A model generated the notes under the pieces. That model made no database searches and was not told the origin of the DNA. It saw only the letters and a program-made list of their open reading frames with translations. Made by a program: the position numbers and the translations under genes. Positions 60,522 through 64,000 of a stretch of DNA of 64,000 nucleotides are shown one piece after another (within the stretch, counting starts at the first letter, position 1; every line of letters begins with the position of its first letter). Source of the DNA: DATGPD01 sp041398565 (GTDB taxonomy: Bacteria > Planctomycetota > UBA1135 > UBA2386); assembly GCA_041398565.1 (NCBI GenBank), contig JAWKUN010000002.1:434001-498000 (forward strand), read 5' to 3'.

Positions 60522-61031
60522 GCGTCGGCCTCGCCGCGGGCGCGCGTCCCACGAGCCGAGAGCGCCACGCCCGGGCCGCGCGGGAAGGCGTCAGCACCGA
60601 GGCAGCCTGCGGGCGCCACCGGTCGAGGCGCAGCGCCGGCTCGCACCTGGTGTGAGGGGGCAGGCTGCGATCCGAGAGAAGGGCGGGGCCACATCGGGAG
60701 GAGCTTCGCCGGTCGCCGCCTCTTGGATGCGGGCCAGCCGTGTGTTGCATGCCCACGGCGATGGCCGGCACCCGACGATGCGACCGGTCGTTTGGACGCG
60801 CGACATCCTACGCTGCCGCAGGCGCCGAGCCCGCAGCCAGAGGTCGGAGATCGCCATCTGACGACCCGATCGGCGCGTCCCGTCCTGAGCCCGAAGAGTT
60901 CGCGGTCGCAAGGGCGACCGCCAGCGACACCGAGCAAGGAAGCGGCGAAGGGCGGTTTCCTGGGGAGCCGCCGAGGAACCGGCAGCCGAAGTCGCCGTTG
61001 CCCGTGCGCCGATCCACACCGAAGGAAACCC
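60522..61031. other. Divergent intergenic region without a recognised feature
   Basis: Ten frames-worth of reading gives only long GC-driven open stretches with Arg/Ala-biased translation and no family match. No hairpin with T-run, tRNA-like fold or REP-like repeat is evident. It presumably holds the divergent promoters of the photolyase gene and of the gene at 61032; AAGGA at 61023-61027 is the Shine-Dalgarno of the latter. Confidence 0.5.
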
Positions 61032-61586
61032 ATGCCCGAGACACACCAGGCTCCGAACCTCCTGCGCGACCTCGCCGTCGCCTCGCCGTGCCCCGCCGAG
61101 TGGAACCAGATGACGGGCGACGCCAAGCGGCGCTTCTGCCAACAGTGCCAGCTGCACGTGCACGACCTCAGCGCCATGACCCGAGCCGAGGCCGAAGCTG
61201 TGCTGCGCGACGCCGGCGGCGCCCGCGTGTGCGTGCGCTTCTTCCGCCGGCACGACGGCACCGTGCTGACCCGAGACTGCCCCGTTGGCCTGCGGCAGCG
61301 CCTGCGGCGCGCGCGCCGGCGCGCGACGGCCGCGGTCTCGGCGGCCTTCGCCGCGCTGCTCTCCGCCGTGGGCTGCACCCGCGACGCCAAGCGCCCGCCC
61401 ACATCCTCCGGCAACGGCACCGACATCCACGGCGCGCCCGCAGACCCGGGACCCACCATGGGCGAGCCGGTGCAAGGCGACGTGGTCACGGGGATCGCAC
61501 GTCCGACCATGGGCAGGCCCGCGATGCCGGTGGAGACGCCGTCGGACGAGCCGCTGCAGAAGCCGGTACAGAACCCACCACGCTGA
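61032..61586 (+). CDS. Five-cysteine membrane protein, unknown function
   Basis: Encodes 184 residues. The conserved-looking N-terminal part has five cysteines: C20-PAEWNQMTGDAKRRF-C36-QQ-C39, then C67 in ARVCVRFFRR and C83 in RDCPVGLRQ. The pattern CPAxWxxMxGD...RFCxxC...VHDLSAMTRAEAE recurs, as far as I recall, in uncharacterised proteins of diverse bacteria and suggests metal or Fe-S binding. A hydrophobic segment (AVSAAFAALLSAVGC, about 100-116) is followed by a Pro/Gly/Met-rich tail (GPTMGEPVQGDVVTGIARPTMG). A Shine-Dalgarno AAGGA lies five bases before the ATG. It is 72 bases upstream of the next secreted-protein gene and may be cotranscribed. Function is unknown. Confidence 0.8.
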   Translation: MPETHQAPNLLRDLAVASPCPAEWNQMTGDAKRRFCQQCQLHVHDLSAMTRAEAEAVLRDAGGARVCVRFFRRHDGTVLTRDCPVGLRQRLRRARRRATAAVSAAFAALLSAVGCTRDAKRPPTSSGNGTDIHGAPADPGPTMGEPVQGDVVTGIARPTMGRPAMPVETPSDEPLQKPVQNPPR

Positions 61587-61658
61587 CCGAGCGACAGAGA
61601 GCCGCGCGCAAAGCCCGCGATCGGCCGTCCGCTACACTGCGCGACGGACACCGCGCTC

Positions 61659-63764
61659 ATGAAGAGAGTCAGCCGCCTCGCCCTCGCGCTCACCGCATCC
61701 CTCGTGGCCCCATCGATGCCGGCGCAGGGAACGGCGCAGGGAACGACGAGACGCACGTTCGTGCCCAGTCCCGGCGCGGTCATCCGCCTGCGGGTCGCGG
61801 GCATCCCCGAGCTGTTCGCCGACCTGCCAGCAACCCGGCTCGGGCGCATGCTCGCCGACCCCGACGTCGCCGCTGCCTTCGCCAAGGGAAGGGCGCGCTG
61901 GCAGGACCTCGCGCGGCAGGAGGCCGAGGTGCTGGCGGCTGGCCGCAAGATGAACCTCGTCGACCTCGACACCACGAGCGGCGCGTTCGTGCACCAGGTC
62001 GACCCGCACGATCTGCAGCGCCTCGATCTGCTCGCCTACGCTCAGGGCGAGCCGCCCATCCCTCGCACGATCGCGATCGTGCAGACCCAGCCCCGCGGAG
62101 AAGGACGTGTCACCCGCCTGTTCGACGACCACGTCGAGCGGATGCGCGCCTGCACGGACGCGCTGCCGGGAGGGGAAGCGACAGTCGACGGAGTCCCCGT
62201 GCACAGCCTGACACGGCGCGAGCCGAAGGACAGGAACATGCTTCCGTTCGTGCGGCCGGCTCCGTGGTTCGTGCACCTTCCGGGCACCTTCGTGTTGGGG
62301 GAAGGCGAGATCGGGAGTGCGGGCCGGATGGACGAGATCGCCGCGCCTGTAGCCGGGGCCACCCTCGAGCTGAACCTGCACACCTACCTCCGGCTCGGCG
62401 TCTTCGGCGAACTTCCAGCCGAGGTCGCCACCGGACTCGGCCTCGACGAGATCCAGAACCTGCGTTGGCAGCTCGGCTTCCGCGACGAAGAGATCGTCGA
62501 GGACGTCGAGATCCTTCTCTCGGGCGCGGCGCGCGGCTTCCTCGCGGCGCTCGTGAACGGCAAGGGCAAGCTACCGGCACAGCCTCTCCCCAGCGGCGCG
62601 CTGCTCCAGGTCCGCCTGGCGATCGACATCAAGGCGTTGATCGAGGCCATCGCCCGCGTCGTCATCAGCGACATGGACTCCGAGCCCGGGCGTTTCGTGC
62701 GGGACATCGGCGCCGCCTTCGACGGAAGCCTCGCATTGGCGGTGTGCGCACCCAAGCCCGGCGTGATCCCGCGCCTCTACCTCACGCTCGGCATCGCCGA
62801 CGACGAGGCGCTCGACCGTGTGCTGGCCCACCTCGGGAGTCTCGGGGTGGCGCAGAAGACGGGCGAGCGGGACGGAATGACGTACACCGCGCTCGAGATC
62901 CCGGGTCTCCCGAGCCTGCTGCAACCCACCTTCGTGCGCCGCGACGGCGCCCTGCACATCGCCGAGAACGGCGTCAGCCTGCGCGCCTTGGTGAAGGCCC
63001 TCGACGCGGGCGGCGAGGCCATGGACGTGGGCAGCGCCGCGCCACCCGACGGCGACGGCGAGGTGGTGCCCGGCTTCGACCTGCGCTTCGATCCAGGCGC
63101 CCTCTACCACGCCTTCCACCGCCACTGGCTGCCCCTCTACACCATGGCCATCGCTGCAGAGCCCAGCGGAGCCGAGCCCCTCGTCCTCGCGTCCGAGCTG
63201 CCCGAACCCGACGTCGTCGCCCAGCACCTGCGGCCGCTGCGCGGCGCACTGCGTCGCGGCGAGCACGGCTTCGTCCTGCGCCAGTCCGGCACCCTGGGCG
63301 GCGTCTTCGCCCACGCGTTGGCCTTCGCCTGGCCGACCATGCTGTCGCGCAACGCCGGCAACCGGTGGCAGGTGGAACGGCTGCAGCGCGAGATCGCCAA
63401 GGAGAGGCTGCTGGCGTTGGCGCCGGCGTTCGCGAGCTTCAAGCAGGCTCAGGGGCGTTGGCCGGCGTCGCTCGCCGAGCTCGCGGACTCGACGCAGCTC
63501 GACGCCGACGCCCTGCTGATCCCCGGCGACGACGGCACCGAAGAGGTGGTCCTGCCAGGCACGCCCGCACGCACGCTCCGGACCTCGTTCCGCTACTTTC
63601 CCCAGCCGGTGAAGGTCGACACCATCGGCCAGGGCGCGTGCGAGGTCCTCTTGGTGGCCATCTCTCCCTGCCGCTACCAGCGTCGCATGCTCACCGTCGA
63701 CGGCTTCGTGCCCGACCTGTGGGATGACGTCTGCACTCGCCCGATCGACAGCTTCGGCAAGTGA
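61659..63764 (+). CDS. Large secreted protein of unknown function
   Basis: Encodes 701 residues with a signal peptide (RLALALTASLVAPSMPAQ). The sequence alternates beta and helical segments with repeats of about 200 residues in pattern, each with LELNLHTYLRLGVFGELP or VRLAIDIKALIEAIARVV-like blocks, LALAVCAPKPGVIPRLYLTLGI and LASELPEPDVVAQHL. The last 130 residues contain IAKERLLALAPAFASFKQAQGRWPASLAEL, a motif typical of the globular region of planctomycete DUF1559/prepilin-type or DUF3352-like proteins, then a Tyr/Arg-rich end. I cannot assign a function. TACACT lies 20 bases before the ATG and could be a -10 element. Confidence 0.72.
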   Translation: MKRVSRLALALTASLVAPSMPAQGTAQGTTRRTFVPSPGAVIRLRVAGIPELFADLPATRLGRMLADPDVAAAFAKGRARWQDLARQEAEVLAAGRKMNLVDLDTTSGAFVHQVDPHDLQRLDLLAYAQGEPPIPRTIAIVQTQPRGEGRVTRLFDDHVERMRACTDALPGGEATVDGVPVHSLTRREPKDRNMLPFVRPAPWFVHLPGTFVLGEGEIGSAGRMDEIAAPVAGATLELNLHTYLRLGVFGELPAEVATGLGLDEIQNLRWQLGFRDEEIVEDVEILLSGAARGFLAALVNGKGKLPAQPLPSGALLQVRLAIDIKALIEAIARVVISDMDSEPGRFVRDIGAAFDGSLALAVCAPKPGVIPRLYLTLGIADDEALDRVLAHLGSLGVAQKTGERDGMTYTALEIPGLPSLLQPTFVRRDGALHIAENGVSLRALVKALDAGGEAMDVGSAAPPDGDGEVVPGFDLRFDPGALYHAFHRHWLPLYTMAIAAEPSGAEPLVLASELPEPDVVAQHLRPLRGALRRGEHGFVLRQSGTLGGVFAHALAFAWPTMLSRNAGNRWQVERLQREIAKERLLALAPAFASFKQAQGRWPASLAELADSTQLDADALLIPGDDGTEEVVLPGTPARTLRTSFRYFPQPVKVDTIGQGACEVLLVAISPCRYQRRMLTVDGFVPDLWDDVCTRPIDSFGK

Positions 63765-63890
63765 CCGCGGCGGTCGCGGAGCCGCTCGAACTCGGGGTCG
63801 ACGTCCGTGGCTTCTTTTCGGCGGATGACGCGACGGCAACGACCGATCTCGGCGGCTGTCCCCCGGCACCCGTTCCGACCAACTCGGATC

Positions 63891-64000
63891 ATGATCCGCA
63901 TCCTCGTCGCCCTGGCAGCGCCGTTCGCTCAGGACCCCGCCCCGCCGGCGCCGCTCGCCTACGACCCGTTGCGCCGGCCGGCCCCGGCCTCCGCAAGCGA
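63891..64000 (+). CDS. Secreted protein, C-terminus beyond the window
   Basis: The first 36 codons read MIRILVALAAPFAQDP followed by a Pro/Ala-rich stretch. This is a short signal peptide with cleavage expected after the Ala-Pro-Phe-Ala region, matching the style of the other secreted proteins here. The window ends before any domain can be recognised. It is on the same strand as the preceding secreted-protein gene, 126 bases downstream. Confidence 0.45.
   Translation, partial: MIRILVALAAPFAQDPAPPAPLAYDPLRRPAPASAS

Overview
The window is about 70% G+C and densely coding on both strands. Gene content points to a high-GC member of the Planctomycetota (PVC group). It has an operon pairing a Tat-signal DUF1501 protein with a DUF1549/DUF1553 c-type cytochrome protein, a PVC-type heme-binding dehydrogenase fused to ThuA and SGNH domains, several ECF sigma factors with kinase or anti-sigma partners, oversized prepilin-like proteins, and many large secreted proteins. 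No rRNA, tRNA, CRISPR array, prophage or intact insertion sequence was seen.

Layout. 1-7034 (minus): truncated lipoprotein, DUF1501 and DUF1549/DUF1553 pair, and an esterase-SGNH fusion. 7370-18629: secreted subtilase, two polytopic glycosyltransferase-like proteins, an ABC-F ATPase, a large secreted repeat protein, a small membrane protein and a DUF427 protein. 18854-25171 (plus): ImuB, then an ECF sigma factor with a membrane Ser/Thr kinase. 25346-31548 (plus): the ThuA/SGNH/dehydrogenase/cytochrome protein and an FG-GAP-like secreted protein. 31590-35343 (minus): operon of ECF sigma, membrane anti-sigma and a TPR-CHAT protease. 35599-38806: thpR and clpB. 39085-44722 (minus): three overlapping prepilin-like genes, one of 1129 residues. 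44878-51064 (minus): S9 peptidase, a sigma/anti-sigma/PDZ operon and a secreted protein. 51327-52493 (minus): a thioredoxin-like protein with an in-frame UGA at its first redox-active position. 52582-55541 (minus): cupredoxin-PA14 protein and a sugar-dehydrogenase-like propeller. 55768-60521 (minus): a malate synthase-isocitrate lyase fusion and a class II photolyase. 61032-64000 (plus): a five-cysteine membrane protein and secreted proteins.

Most notable observations. (1) A probable selenoprotein: the UGA sits exactly where UxxC would replace CxxC, and 24 bases downstream is a perfect 7-bp hairpin with a GGUC loop, the geometry of a bacterial SECIS. Standard gene calling would split it in two. 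(2) A TPR-CHAT protease encoded with an ECF sigma factor and its membrane anti-sigma factor, a possible protease-gated sigma switch. (3) A single-chain malate synthase-isocitrate lyase with what looks like a fossil intergenic region, including a ribosome-binding-site-like motif, at the junction. (4) A family of REP-like hairpins containing GACTCCACC, found near gene starts, one copy linked to a relic of the imuB 3' end.
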